From assembly GCA_964441455.1 (NCBI GenBank), contig CAYTUX010000027.1, positions 1 to 5,545 of the forward strand: 5,545 bases of DNA. Direction: 5' to 3'. Source of the DNA: JAQICX01 sp964441455 (GTDB lineage Bacteria > Verrucomicrobiota > Kiritimatiellia > JAQICX01). Below the pieces are notes generated by a model that saw only the letters and a list, made by a program, of their open reading frames with translations, did not search any database and was not told where the DNA came from. The position numbers and the translations under genes were made by a program. Positions 5,065-5,545 of the stretch are shown piece after piece (within the stretch, counting starts at the first letter, position 1; each line of letters opens with the position of its first letter).

Positions 5065-5545
5065 TCGAATTTTAGGTTCAACCGGGGGCAGAATTCTATT
5101 TACCTGAAGGTCTCGACCTGTATAAAGTCCGTTAAATCCTACTTTCTGCATTTTAATCCCATTTTTTCGAACTCTTTTTGAGAATTTATCCGGGAATTTA
5201 TTCATGAAATCGGTGCAGAACTCTTTTGTTCCATAAACAACTCCATACGACATGTATCTGACTCTGCTATGCAAGGAATCAACAAATGACATACGTCCCC
5301 TCTTTTTTATCTCTTTTTCGACTTGTTCGTGTGAAAAACCTTTCTTTACAACCTTTCCATCGGGATCTGTGACTTCTTCTCCAGCATCAATAATATAAGA
5401 TCTGTACCATTTTCTTGCCTCTAACCATTTGCTGTTGAAGACTTTGCGGTTCAGCAATCTTGCCGGAGGACAATCGCTGCTGTTAAAACGGTTTACCAGA
5501 TCAACAACAGCCATTCTAGCTTTTCTGTTTCCTGCATACGCTGCA
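5059..5545 (-). CDS. RAYT (REP-associated tyrosine transposase), C-terminal part, cut by window edge
   Basis: The frame is open to the right edge, giving 161 C-terminal residues; the ATG at 5514 is internal, not the start. The visible part begins AAYAGNRKARMAVVDLV, which fits the stretch that in RAYT proteins follows the Y1 catalytic domain. The HUH motif and catalytic tyrosine would lie outside the window. Further on, SLHSRVRYMSYGVVYGTKEF corresponds to the family's conserved RVRYFSDGVVxGSxxF block, followed by a basic segment and GLYTGRDLQV near the end, as in relatives from Lentisphaerae/Verrucomicrobiota. RAYTs are single-copy, domesticated IS200/IS605-like enzymes that act on REP palindromes by single-strand cleavage and joining. 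REP-like repeats at the other end of the window make this one a candidate partner. Family assignment is from remembered motifs; whether the missing part is intact is unknown. Confidence 0.78.
   Translation of the reverse strand, partial: AAYAGNRKARMAVVDLVNRFNSSDCPPARLLNRKVFNSKWLEARKWYRSYIIDAGEEVTDPDGKVVKKGFSHEQVEKEIKKRGRMSFVDSLHSRVRYMSYGVVYGTKEFCTDFMNKFPDKFSKRVRKNGIKMQKVGFNGLYTGRDLQVNRILPPVEPKIRE

Noticed and set aside
5059..5514. Treating the ATG at 5514 as the start of a complete 151-residue protein
   Set aside because: The frame stays open through 5545 with residues that fit the RAYT family, and no ribosome site precedes the ATG, so the gene continues beyond the window.

Overview
The window looks like a piece of a low-GC bacterial chromosome, most likely from Lentisphaerae/Verrucomicrobiota or a similar anaerobic carbohydrate-degrading lineage. 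That placement is an inference. It rests on the combination of a RAYT-type transposase with REP-like palindromes, tandem Gfo/Idh/MocA oxidoreductases and an AT-rich genome that still uses a Shine-Dalgarno site (AGGAG). No marker gene in the window settles the taxonomy.

Layout. Positions 1-275 hold a non-coding array of REP/REPIN-like palindromes, with CTGYAG heads, roughly 8-bp stems and four-base loops, including one duplicated segment. A short leader (276-384) follows. It leads into two plus-strand Gfo/Idh/MocA-family oxidoreductase genes (385-1266 and 1278-2357), 11 bases apart and surely one operon. A 14-bp hairpin (2366-2396) separates them from a convergent minus-strand gene (2439-4547). 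That gene encodes a 702-residue protein: an intact glucosamine-6-phosphate deaminase (NagB) at the N-terminus, joined to a ROK/ASKHA sugar-kinase-like module at the C-terminus. It has a good sigma70-type promoter (4637-4664, minus) and an inverted repeat in its leader. The AT-rich intergenic stretch 4548-5058 also carries a GC-rich REP-like remnant and a hairpin downstream of the last gene. That gene is the C-terminal part of a RAYT (REP-associated tyrosine transposase) on the minus strand, cut off by the right edge of the window.

How it fits together. The NagB-ROK fusion can be read as a one-polypeptide route that phosphorylates an amino sugar and deaminates the 6-phosphate to fructose 6-phosphate, or as a deaminase carrying a sugar-sensing ROK-like domain. 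The ROK-like part lacks the family's usual zinc motif, so its activity is open. The two oxidoreductases probably act on a sugar or cyclitol derivative; their substrate cannot be read from the sequence. The RAYT and the REP-like array are plausibly a mobiliser and its substrate, though the window does not prove that they are cognate. No CRISPR array, tRNA, rRNA or phage gene was seen.
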